A stretch of DNA of 5,552 bases from Candidatus Bipolaricaulota bacterium (GCA_018399865.1 JAGYNL010000002.1:1-5552); one strand, 5' to 3'. Shown: positions 1-5,219, numbered from the stretch's first letter. The notes: generated by a model from the letters alone, not told the origin. Numbers and translations: made by a program.

Positions 1-675
1 CCACATGTTCAGTCGGATAGAGGCGTAAAATTTGAGAGCACGTCCTCCAGAGGTGGTGGTTGAGGGTCCGAAGCGACTGCCGCTAATCATTGACCGAAGC
101 TGGTTAGTAAATACGACTATGGTTTTCGACTGAGAGATCGCTCCAGACAACTTCCGCATAGCCTGGCTCATCAACCTAGCTTGCAGGCCGACCTGGGAAT
201 CACCCATTTGCCCCTCTATTTCAGCAGTAGGAACCAGGGCTGCCACGGAGTCAATCACGATAATATCTACCGCACCACTGCGGGTGAGCTGTTCTGTGAT
301 TTCCAGCGCTTGCTCGCCCGAATTTGGCTGAGAAAGCAGGATGTGATCGAGATCGACGCCTACAGCGCGAGTATACTTTGGGTCGATCGCATGTTCTGCA
401 TCAATAAATGCAGCTGTTCCGTCTCGCTTTTGCACTTCAGCGATCATATGCAAAGCCAGCGTGGTCTTACCACTAGATTCAGCGCCAAAGACCTCAATAA
501 TCCTGCCTCGTGGTATGCCTCCCACACCAAGTGCGACATCTAGAGCAAGCGAGCCTGTAGATATGGTCTCTACTTGCAGTACTTGCGCTTCAGCCCCGAG
601 CCACATAATGGCCCCATCACCGTATGCTTTCTTGATTTGTTTGAGTGTACTCTCAAGTACCTCTTGCTTACCCAT
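1..675 (-). CDS. recA: RecA recombinase, N-terminal 225 residues (3' end outside window)
   Basis: The reading frame starts at the ATG read leftward from 675 and stays open to base 1, giving exactly 225 codons; a typical RecA is about 340-350 residues, so the C-terminal third is missing. RecA polymerises on single-stranded DNA, drives homologous strand exchange and triggers SOS cleavage of LexA. Visible landmarks: the N-terminal helix, IMWLG (23-27), [11 protein letters not shown] (36-46), Walker A GAESSGKT (64-71, Lys70), the catalytic-Glu segment FIDAEHA (90-96, Glu94), [12 protein letters not shown] (115-126), Walker [11 protein letters not shown] (138-147), loop L1 around [10 protein letters not shown] (154-163), MSQAMRKL (169-176), the sensor Gln in TNQLR (190-194) and ALKFYAS (213-219). 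Oddities are Ala for the usual Pro in Walker A, Trp for the usual Arg/Lys in IMRLG, TNQ for INQ, and a divergent loop L2. It could be the housekeeping RecA or a diverged second copy. Family assignment is very secure. Confidence 0.97.
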   Translation of the reverse strand, partial: MGKQEVLESTLKQIKKAYGDGAIMWLGAEAQVLQVETISTGSLALDVALGVGGIPRGRIIEVFGAESSGKTTLALHMIAEVQKRDGTAAFIDAEHAIDPKYTRAVGVDLDHILLSQPNSGEQALEITEQLTRSGAVDIIVIDSVAALVPTAEIEGQMGDSQVGLQARLMSQAMRKLSGAISQSKTIVVFTNQLRSMISGSRFGPSTTTSGGRALKFYASIRLNMW

Positions 676-683
676 ATGACGTG

Positions 684-690
684 CCCCCCC
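684..690 (-). promoter_or_regulatory. G7 ribosome-binding tract of recA
   Basis: Read on the minus strand, seven consecutive G residues lie eight bases before the recA ATG. The tract can pair with the CCUCC anti-Shine-Dalgarno using G-U wobble at the U, and its position supports the chosen start. The same G7 tract at the same distance precedes the TPS-TPP gene. Confidence 0.65.
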
Positions 691-709
691 TGGTTCTCAT
701 CTTACCGGT

Positions 710-738
710 ATTCTATGCAATTTGTACGGCAAGCGCAA
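710..738 (-). promoter_or_regulatory. Predicted sigma70-type promoter of recA
   Basis: On the minus strand there is a -35 box TTGCGC (733-738), a 17-base spacer and a -10 box TAGAAT (710-715). Transcription would start near 703, giving a leader of about 28 bases. Spacing is ideal and each hexamer is close to consensus. I found no convincing LexA operator overlapping it. Confidence 0.6.
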
Positions 739-761
739 AAAAAATCGCCTGCCAGAGGCAC

Positions 762-796
762 GTGATAGAGTGATGCGTGATGAGTGAAGGGTGATG
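762..796. repeat. Degenerate 7-base tandem array (NGTGATG type)
   Basis: Four consecutive heptads, AGTGATG, CGTGATG, AGTGAAG and GGTGATG (769-796), follow one imperfect unit GTGATAG. The following stretch (803-830) is also purine-rich and internally repetitive (GGATCAAGGATTAAGG). This resembles the heptanucleotide tandem repeats seen in some bacterial intergenic regions. No coding role is evident. Confidence 0.6.
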
Positions 797-848
797 TGCA
801 GAGGATCAAGGATTAAGGGGTAAGGATTAGTATTGCTTGGCAGAAACG

Positions 849-935
849 GAACGTGGCAGGCGAGCTGCCCACGCTACGACAACAAAACATCTAAAACCCC
901 TGTTTATGTAGGGTTGGAGCTGGTCTCCAACGTTG
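849..935. repeat. REP-like hairpin pair 1 (forward unit, 30-base spacer, reverse unit)
   Basis: The forward unit (849-877) has stem arms GTGGCAG and CTGCCCAC, with one bulged C, around the loop GCGAG and ends in ACGCTAC. A 30-base spacer (878-907) is followed by the inverted unit (908-935), whose arms GTTGGAG and CTCCAAC close the loop CTGGT. The same architecture, including a recognisably similar spacer, recurs at 1087-1216 and 4973-5059. The outer CGT/ACG bases extend the stem in most units; here the inverted unit has GGG where others have GCG. Confidence 0.85.
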
Positions 936-964
936 TGATTTTACGAGGATGAATCGCGCAGAAG

Positions 965-1013
965 CGCAGAGGGGACTGGCTCGACCGAGCGTCAGCGAGG
1001 TTGTGCCTGTCCC
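965..1013. repeat. Second repeat family, copy 1 (about 49 bases)
   Basis: The segment begins CGCAGAGG and ends TGTGCCTGTCCC, with ACTGGCT and GAGCG between. It matches 4871-4918 along its whole length at roughly three quarters identity. Near its ends GGGAC and GTCCC are complementary, and GCTCG/CGAGC forms a short internal palindrome. A further CCTGTCCC follows at 1031-1038. No open frame of convincing quality covers it; the function is unknown. Confidence 0.65.
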
Positions 1014-1057
1014 TACTTGCAAAAAACTAGCCTGTCCCCTTTTTTCTGGGAAAACTT

Positions 1058-1074
1058 TAACGTGGCAGCCCGAG
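1058..1074 (+). repeat. Half REP-like unit
   Basis: TAACGTGGCAG followed by CCCGAG matches the left half of the forward hairpin unit, with no matching right arm before the next unit begins at 1087. It is probably a decayed or truncated copy. Confidence 0.5.
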
Positions 1075-1086
1075 GGGAGTAAGACT

Positions 1087-1216
1087 CAACGTGGCAGGCG
1101 AGCTGCTCACGCTACAACGACAAAACATCTAAACCCCCTGTTTATGTAGCGTTGTAGCTGCCTGCCCTGTGAAATAGCCGCGTTCTCATTTATTTCACTG
1201 GGGGTCTCCAACGTTG
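1087..1216. repeat. REP-like hairpin pair 2, interrupted in its reverse unit
   Basis: The forward unit (1087-1115, loop GCGAG) is followed by a 30-base spacer (1116-1145) nearly identical to that of pair 1. The reverse unit then begins (1146-1160) and is completed only after about 43 extra bases, ending in CTCCAACGTTG at 1216. Without the extra segment the pair would have the same 87-base length as the other two pairs. Confidence 0.8.
1161..1203. repeat. 43-base palindromic insert inside a REP-like unit
   Basis: The extra segment splits the loop region of the reverse unit. It carries a 12-base inverted repeat, CCCTGTGAAATA (1165-1176) and TATTTCACTGGG (1191-1202), with one mismatch around a 14-base centre. 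The exact insertion point is ambiguous because of flanking G residues. It could be a tiny inserted element or the junction of two recombined units, since the left arm (GTTGTAG) does not perfectly match the right arm (CTCCAAC). Confidence 0.55.
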
Positions 1217-1240
1217 GGCCTTTTATACAGCAATCTCACT

Positions 1241-1311
1241 CAACGTGGTACACCAGGTACCACGCTACAAAAAACCTGCATCTGTAGCGTTGTACCTTGC
1301 GTGCAACGTTG
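1241..1311. repeat. REP-like hairpin pair 3 with short spacer
   Basis: The forward unit (1241-1268) has a perfect stem GTGGTAC / GTACCAC around ACCAG, extended by CGT/ACG pairing. The reverse unit (1284-1311) has arms GTTGTAC and GTGCAAC, which pair with one U-G wobble when read as RNA from the plus strand. The spacer here is only 15 bases. A linker beginning CCTTTTATAC between pairs 2 and 3 recurs at 5061-5070. Confidence 0.8.
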
Positions 1312-1334
1312 CGCTTGTGCGCCCGGCAGCCCTC

Positions 1335-1350
1335 ACAACAGCGAAGAGCC
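1335..1350. repeat. 16-base terminal tag of the repeat array, left copy
   Basis: ACAACAGCGAAGAGCC is repeated exactly at 5139-5154, where it again ends the repeat array. Here it stops 25 bases short of the stop codon of the nucleotidyltransferase gene, so the array fills nearly all of the spacer downstream of that gene. Confidence 0.7.
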
Positions 1351-1375
1351 GAAAAACTTGATCTTAGCAGGTTTC

Positions 1376-2287
1376 TTACGCTATATGTCTAAGCCTGGTT
1401 TTTTCTCCCACAAGGCAGTTGGTGAGATTGACGCCGGCTAGATTGCAGCCACGATCAATTACGCATCCCGAGATCGATGACCCATAGATAATTGTGTTAT
1501 CAAGAATTATGCTACCACTAACTGTGGAATCCTCTACTACAACACCTTGTGCTTGCCATGTATCACAGTTACCGTACTGCTGATTTGCTGCTATGTATGA
1601 TGTCCGATCCCCAATATCGTGCCAATAGCTGTCGAAGATGAATGGGTCAATATCCTGGCTATTTTCCTGGAGGAGCCACTCGTTGAAGTATCCGGGGGCA
1701 TCTTTGCCCTTCTTTGCGGCATGGGCAAACTTCCCAAAAAGAGGCAGGGCCTCCTTTGGATATACATAGCAGGCTGTACTTGCAAGTGTACTGTCAGGCT
1801 GGGCAGGCTTTTCCTGGAAATAGACTATTTTACCATCTTTGACCACAACTACCCCATACCGGTTTCTTACTTTTTCTATATCCTTGAGATCGAACAGAGC
1901 AATAAGCGGGCGTCCTTTATACGTGGAAAGCAAGTCATCTATCTCAAACCCGAACAGATTATCTCCCCCCACAACCAATATATCTTCATCAATATCTAGC
2001 TTTTTAATCAAGTACGCGATAGCCCCAACGGTTCCCAGCTTCTGGTCCTCACTTACTGTCTCCTCAACTACCAGATCCACTTCCCAACTAGATTCATCCT
2101 GCCAGCGCTCGAACTGGGAGAGAAACCTAAGATTTGTAGATACTACAGGCCGGCCAGGAAATGACCCACTTGCAAGGATATGGTCTATAATTGGAATGCC
2201 GGCCACTGGTAACAGTGGCTTGGGCCTGTCAATAGTGATAGGGTGCAGGCGTGTTGCGTATCCGCCAGCAAGGATAATGGTTTTCAT
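1376..2287 (-). CDS. Sugar-1-phosphate nucleotidyltransferase with C-terminal left-handed beta-helix
   Basis: This 303-residue cytoplasmic enzyme would join a sugar 1-phosphate to an NTP, releasing pyrophosphate and an NDP-sugar. The N-terminal Rossmann-like domain (1-230) shows the nucleotide-binding signature LAGGYATRLHP (6-16), KPLLPV (23-28), LGTVGAI (84-90), the metal-binding Asp in GGDNLF (107-112), QEKP (158-161) and WHDIGD (222-227). Residues 245-298 are hexapeptide-like beta-helix coils (VVVEDSTVSGSIILDNTIIYG). The signature has Ala where most relatives have Gly (GxGTRL). LGTxGA recalls GDP-mannose pyrophosphorylases, whereas GDNL recalls glucose-1-phosphate thymidylyltransferases, so base and sugar specificity cannot be fixed. 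The ATG is supported by GGGGTG five bases upstream; the stop is TAA. It is divergent from the trehalose gene, and supplying an NDP-glucose donor is a plausible but unproven link. Confidence 0.9.
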   Translation of the reverse strand: MKTIILAGGYATRLHPITIDRPKPLLPVAGIPIIDHILASGSFPGRPVVSTNLRFLSQFERWQDESSWEVDLVVEETVSEDQKLGTVGAIAYLIKKLDIDEDILVVGGDNLFGFEIDDLLSTYKGRPLIALFDLKDIEKVRNRYGVVVVKDGKIVYFQEKPAQPDSTLASTACYVYPKEALPLFGKFAHAAKKGKDAPGYFNEWLLQENSQDIDPFIFDSYWHDIGDRTSYIAANQQYGNCDTWQAQGVVVEDSTVSGSIILDNTIIYGSSISGCVIDRGCNLAGVNLTNCLVGEKTRLRHIA

Positions 2288-2292
2288 ATTTT

Positions 2293-2298
2293 CACCCC
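2293..2298 (-). promoter_or_regulatory. Ribosome-binding site of the nucleotidyltransferase gene
   Basis: On the minus strand GGGGTG lies five bases before the ATG at 2287, a normal Shine-Dalgarno spacing. It fixes the start at MKTIILAGG, the usual N-terminus of this family. Confidence 0.65.
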
Positions 2299-2334
2299 GT
2301 TTCTGGCGCTTGCTTTAGGTATCAGACCACCGTT

Positions 2335-2363
2335 ATTATAGAGACGTGTTCTGTTATATGCAC
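2335..2363 (-). promoter_or_regulatory. Predicted promoter of the nucleotidyltransferase gene
   Basis: Minus strand: a consensus -10 box TATAAT (2335-2340), a 17-base spacer and a weak -35 box GTGCAT (2358-2363). The leader would be about 40 bases. The weak -35 suggests low basal or activator-assisted transcription; that part is inference. Confidence 0.45.
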
Positions 2364-2459
2364 ATTATCTGAAGCGCGGGTTCTGCCAATGCTGCACTCA
2401 TCATACCTTTTCGTCACGGAACTACAATACCTGTACACATACGCACTTGCATAGATTGC

Positions 2460-2489
2460 TTCAGTACAGAGCGTCATTTCGGGTATAAT
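2460..2489 (+). promoter_or_regulatory. Predicted promoter of the trehalose synthase/phosphatase gene
   Basis: A perfect -10 box TATAAT (2484-2489) lies in the divergent intergenic region. The best -35 is the poor TTCAGT (2460-2465) at 18 bases; TTGCTT at 2456-2461 is better in sequence but 22 bases away. The expected start is near 2496, leaving a leader of about 30 bases. Confidence 0.45.
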
Positions 2490-2512
2490 ATAGATACTAT
2501 GCGCCACTAACT

Positions 2513-2519
2513 GGGGGGG
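2513..2519 (+). promoter_or_regulatory. G7 ribosome-binding tract of the trehalose gene
   Basis: Seven G residues end eight bases before the ATG at 2528, followed by CA exactly as in front of recA. It is the only Shine-Dalgarno-like element near this start. Confidence 0.65.
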
Positions 2520-2527
2520 CAAATAGC

Positions 2528-4729
2528 ATGGGAAAGTTGATCATTGTTTCTAACCGGCTGCCTATCACCATGAAGAAAACTAGGGGACGTCTTAGCATCA
2601 CGCAGAGCGTGGGAGGGCTAGCTACCGGCCTTGGATCGTTCTATCAATCACGGGAGAGCATATGGGTTGGTTGGCCAGGCATTGCATCCAATGCTTTATC
2701 CGATGAACAGCAAACAGAGATAAAATATAAATTACAGGAGCGTAGCTGTCACCCTGTGTTCCTCACCCAGAAGCAGATAGACAACTACTACAACGGTTTC
2801 TGTAACCGCACTATTTGGCCGTTATTTCACTACTTTCCGCTCTATACACAATACAAGGACTCAGATTGGCGTGCCTACTACCGGGTGAATGCCATGTTCC
2901 GTGATGCTGTGACGCAAGTTGCTAGCTCAGAAGACACAATCTGGGTGCAAGACTACCAACTCATGCTGCTTCCGCGATTGCTACGTGCCGAGCTGCCTCA
3001 AGCTAAAATCGGTTTCTTTTTACACATCCCCTTTCCCTCCTCGGAGATCTTTCGCCTACTTCCCTGGCGGGAAGACTTGCTACGTGGGCTCTTGGGATCC
3101 GATTTAATTGGCTTTCATACCTACGACTATGTAAGACACTTTTTGACCAGCGTGCGCCGGCTACTTGGTTATGGGCAGGCCATGGCAGGAAGATTGGTGA
3201 TCGGTACGGGGGAACGACTAGTGAAAGTAGACGCCTTCCCAATGGGGATTGATTACGAGCGATTCTCTCTTGCCGCAGATAGTCCAGATACAAAGAAGGA
3301 GATGGATCGTATTCGTGAGCAGATAGGCCCTCGCCAGATCATCCTATCCGTGGATAGGATGGATTATACCAAGGGATTGATCCAGCGTCTGGAAGCATAC
3401 GACCTGTTTTTGAGCAAGTTTCCTAAGTATCGAGGTAAGGTTACTTTTGTACTGAAAGCTATCGCTTCCCGCGCCGGAGTAATCCAATACCAAGAGCTGA
3501 AAAGCCAGCTTGACGAACTGGTAGGCAGGGTAAACGGCAAGTACGGATCGCTTGAATGGATGCCTGTTTGGTACCTATTCCGGTTTTTACCTGAGAGCAT
3601 GTTGGTGGCTCTTTACCGACTGGCAGACGTGGCCTTGCTAACTCCAGTACGTGACGGGATGAACCTGATTGCTAAGGAGTTTATTGCTACCAAGACTCAC
3701 CAGAATGGAGTGTTGATCCTAAGTGAGCTAGCAGGAGCCGCCCAAGAATTACAGGAAGCACTAATTGTTAATCCCAACAACCGAGTGCAAATGGCAAATG
3801 CAATCAGAAAAGGCCTTGAGATGGGCAAAGAAGAACGGCAGAAGCGTCTAAAGTTAATGCAATCCCGCATGCGCAACTACAACGTTGTTAGATGGGCTCA
3901 AGACTTCATCGAGGGACTTGAGTCGATAAAACAAATGCAAGAGCGCTTTGCCGCCAAGAAGCTTACTGTGCGCGTGAAGCAGCAGCTATTGGAGAAATAC
4001 CACTCTGCAAGAAAACGACTCTTCTTACTAGACTACGATGGCACGCTCGTTCAATTTGCTGGTGATCCCCAAGAGGCTGATCCGCCCGATCGACTTATAG
4101 AATTGCTTGATGAACTAAGCTCGGCCGAGGGGAATAGGGTAGTAATCATAAGTGGGCGAGACAGGCCCACTTTAGAGAGGTGGTTTAGTAACCTGCACGT
4201 GGGGCTTGTGGCTGAACACGGGGTCTGGTACAAGGAGCCAGAACAGCCATGGCAGATAGTAGAGCCGCTTACCAAAGACTGGAAAGAGGCGATAAGGCCG
4301 CTATTTGAACTGTATGTGAGCCGCACCCCGGGTTCTTCATTGGAGGAAAAAGAATTCTCTCTTGTATGGCACTACCGAAAGGCAGAGAAGACGTTCGCTG
4401 AGGTACGCGTCGGCGAGCTAAAGGAATCTCTTGAGCCATTACTGGAGAATAGACCATTGTCGATCCTGGAAGGGCATAGGTTCCTCGAGGTCAAGAACGC
4501 TGGGATAAATAAAGGAAGAATCGCGCTGCAGTGGATCTCCAAAGCTAGTTGGGATTTCATCTTCGCGGCTGGAGATGACACAACAGACGAAGACATGTTT
4601 CAAGCGCTGCCTGATAATGCCTGTTCAATAAGAATTGGCATGGTTCCTTCTCACTCCCGCTTTGCGATCGAGTCACCCCGTGAGCTGCAGCGGCTTCTCA
4701 GAGAGCTGATGCTACGAAAGCGTGTATAG
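2528..4729 (+). CDS. otsA/otsB: Bifunctional trehalose-6-phosphate synthase/trehalose-6-phosphate phosphatase
   Basis: A 733-residue fusion catalyses both steps of trehalose synthesis: glucosyl transfer from an NDP-glucose to glucose 6-phosphate, then dephosphorylation to trehalose, a cytoplasmic stress protectant. Residues 1-465 form a GT20 synthase domain: SNRLP (8-12), SVGGLATGLG (27-36), NRTIWPLFHYF (93-103), QDYQLMLLP (141-149), HIPFPSSE (166-173), RMDYTKG (277-283, Arg277 and Lys282 as the phosphate-binding pair), TPVRDGMNL (372-380) and LSELAGAAQEL (398-408). A linker leads to a HAD-type phosphatase domain (about 495-730): LDYDGT (501-506, nucleophile Asp502 and acid Asp504), ISGRD (541-545), EHG (563-565), NKG (Lys662) and GDDTTDED (682-689). 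All expected catalytic residues of both domains are present, unlike plant and yeast fusions in which one half is often inactive. OtsA and OtsB are separate in E. coli. The start follows a G7 tract; the stop is TAG. The donor nucleotide cannot be read from the sequence. Confidence 0.96.
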   Translation: MGKLIIVSNRLPITMKKTRGRLSITQSVGGLATGLGSFYQSRESIWVGWPGIASNALSDEQQTEIKYKLQERSCHPVFLTQKQIDNYYNGFCNRTIWPLFHYFPLYTQYKDSDWRAYYRVNAMFRDAVTQVASSEDTIWVQDYQLMLLPRLLRAELPQAKIGFFLHIPFPSSEIFRLLPWREDLLRGLLGSDLIGFHTYDYVRHFLTSVRRLLGYGQAMAGRLVIGTGERLVKVDAFPMGIDYERFSLAADSPDTKKEMDRIREQIGPRQIILSVDRMDYTKGLIQRLEAYDLFLSKFPKYRGKVTFVLKAIASRAGVIQYQELKSQLDELVGRVNGKYGSLEWMPVWYLFRFLPESMLVALYRLADVALLTPVRDGMNLIAKEFIATKTHQNGVLILSELAGAAQELQEALIVNPNNRVQMANAIRKGLEMGKEERQKRLKLMQSRMRNYNVVRWAQDFIEGLESIKQMQERFAAKKLTVRVKQQLLEKYHSARKRLFLLDYDGTLVQFAGDPQEADPPDRLIELLDELSSAEGNRVVIISGRDRPTLERWFSNLHVGLVAEHGVWYKEPEQPWQIVEPLTKDWKEAIRPLFELYVSRTPGSSLEEKEFSLVWHYRKAEKTFAEVRVGELKESLEPLLENRPLSILEGHRFLEVKNAGINKGRIALQWISKASWDFIFAAGDDTTDEDMFQALPDNACSIRIGMVPSHSRFAIESPRELQRLLRELMLRKRV

Positions 4730-4761
4730 ACGTTTTTGTTCAGTGGCTGCTTATATCTTGT

Positions 4762-4833
4762 GTAGCGTTGCACGTAGTGTGCGACGTTGCGCTTTCCCTG
4801 GTTCTGTAGCGTCGTAGTTTACCTGCGACGTTG
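4762..4833. repeat. Two reverse-oriented REP-like units downstream of the trehalose gene
   Basis: Unit 4762-4789 pairs CGTTGCAC with GTGCGACG around GTAGT. Unit 4806-4833 pairs CGTCGTAG with CTGCGACG around TTTAC. Each has an eight-pair stem including one U-G wobble in plus-strand RNA. Starting 33 bases after the TAG, they could slow exonucleases or assist termination of the trehalose transcript. There is no U-tract, so I do not call them intrinsic terminators. Confidence 0.8.
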
Positions 4834-4870
4834 AGGTCTTCTGAGAATCAATCAAGCAGAAGGGAAGGAA

Positions 4871-4918
4871 CGCAGAGGCTACTGGCTAAGCTGAGCGAGG
4901 CAAGGCTGTGCCTGTCCC
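4871..4918. repeat. Second repeat family, copy 2 (about 48 bases)
   Basis: It starts CGCAGAGG, contains ACTGGCT and GAGCG, and ends TGTGCCTGTCCC, aligning with 965-1013 in the same orientation. As on the left side, it precedes the main hairpin array by some tens of bases. Confidence 0.65.
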
Positions 4919-4930
4919 CGTTTCGTTTTG

Positions 4931-4965
4931 TGACTGCTGACTCCTGACCGCGAACTAATGACTGT
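4931..4965. repeat. Degenerate 7-base tandem array (TGACTNC type)
   Basis: Five successive heptads can be read: TGACTGC, TGACTCC, TGACCGC, GAACTAA and TGACTGT. The period equals that of the array at 762-796, but the unit sequence differs. Confidence 0.6.
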
Positions 4966-4972
4966 GCCTCTT

Positions 4973-5059
4973 CAACGTGGCAGACAAGCTGCGCACGCTA
5001 CACCACCAAAACAGCTAAAATTCCTTCTTATGTAGCGTTGGAGCTGGTCTCCAACGTTG
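4973..5059. repeat. REP-like hairpin pair 4
   Basis: The forward unit (4973-5001, loop ACAAG), a 30-base spacer (5002-5031) and the reverse unit (5032-5059, perfect stem TTGGAG / CTCCAA around CTGGT) reproduce the 87-base layout of pair 1. The spacer is more diverged but keeps CCAAAACA, GCTAAA and the final TTAT. Confidence 0.85.
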
Positions 5060-5082
5060 GCCTTTTATACGGCAATTTGTTT

Positions 5083-5154
5083 CAACGTGGCAGATAAATC
5101 AACGTGGTAGATAAACTACCCACCTTACATCACACGCTACAACAGCGAAGAGCC
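5083..5154. repeat. Nested REP-like units with 17-base tandem duplication and terminal tag
   Basis: A left half-unit (5083-5098) is followed by a complete unit (5100-5128) with stem GGTAG / CTACC and loop ATAAA. A loose right end CACGCTAC (5133-5140) then leads into the 16-base tag (5139-5154). The 17 bases at 5082-5098 are repeated at 5099-5115 with one difference. This reads as one unit split by a partial duplication or by insertion of a second unit. Confidence 0.7.
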
Positions 5155-5189
5155 ACAAGGTTGCTCACAAACCTGCTATGGGAGATTTG

Positions 5190-5219
5190 TTGACTTGTCT
5201 TGAGTTGTGCGTGTAAAGT
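5190..5219 (+). promoter_or_regulatory. Predicted promoter of the FAD-subunit gene
   Basis: TTGACT (5190-5195), an 18-base spacer and TAAAGT (5214-5219) resemble a sigma70-type promoter with a good -35 and moderate -10. The leader would be about 58 bases and would include the inverted repeat at 5222-5243. Confidence 0.45.

Noticed and set aside
676..745. LexA/SOS operator upstream of recA
   Set aside because: I looked for paired GAAC/GTTC or CTG/CAG half-sites around the promoter and found none with acceptable spacing; the operator type of the lineage may differ.
181..765. Three plus-strand open frames opposite recA (120, 72 and 63 residues)
   Set aside because: They lie antisense to or extend just beyond recA, whose minus-strand translation is unmistakable; their products have no recognisable motif.
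849..1311. CRISPR array
   Set aside because: The repeats alternate in orientation, vary in their stems, and their spacers are conserved instead of unique; no cas gene is present.
949..1441. Two plus-strand open frames of 66 and 75 residues in the left intergenic region
   Set aside because: They are made mostly of the repeat units, lack Shine-Dalgarno sites, and the second overlaps the 3' end of the nucleotidyltransferase gene on the opposite strand.
2322..2522. Minus-strand 66-residue open frame in the divergent promoter region
   Set aside because: It covers both predicted promoters, has no recognisable domain and looks like chance.
4730..4835. Intrinsic terminator after the trehalose gene
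   Set aside because: The hairpins at 4762 and 4806 are stable but are not followed by a U-tract, and the short T run at 4733 precedes them.
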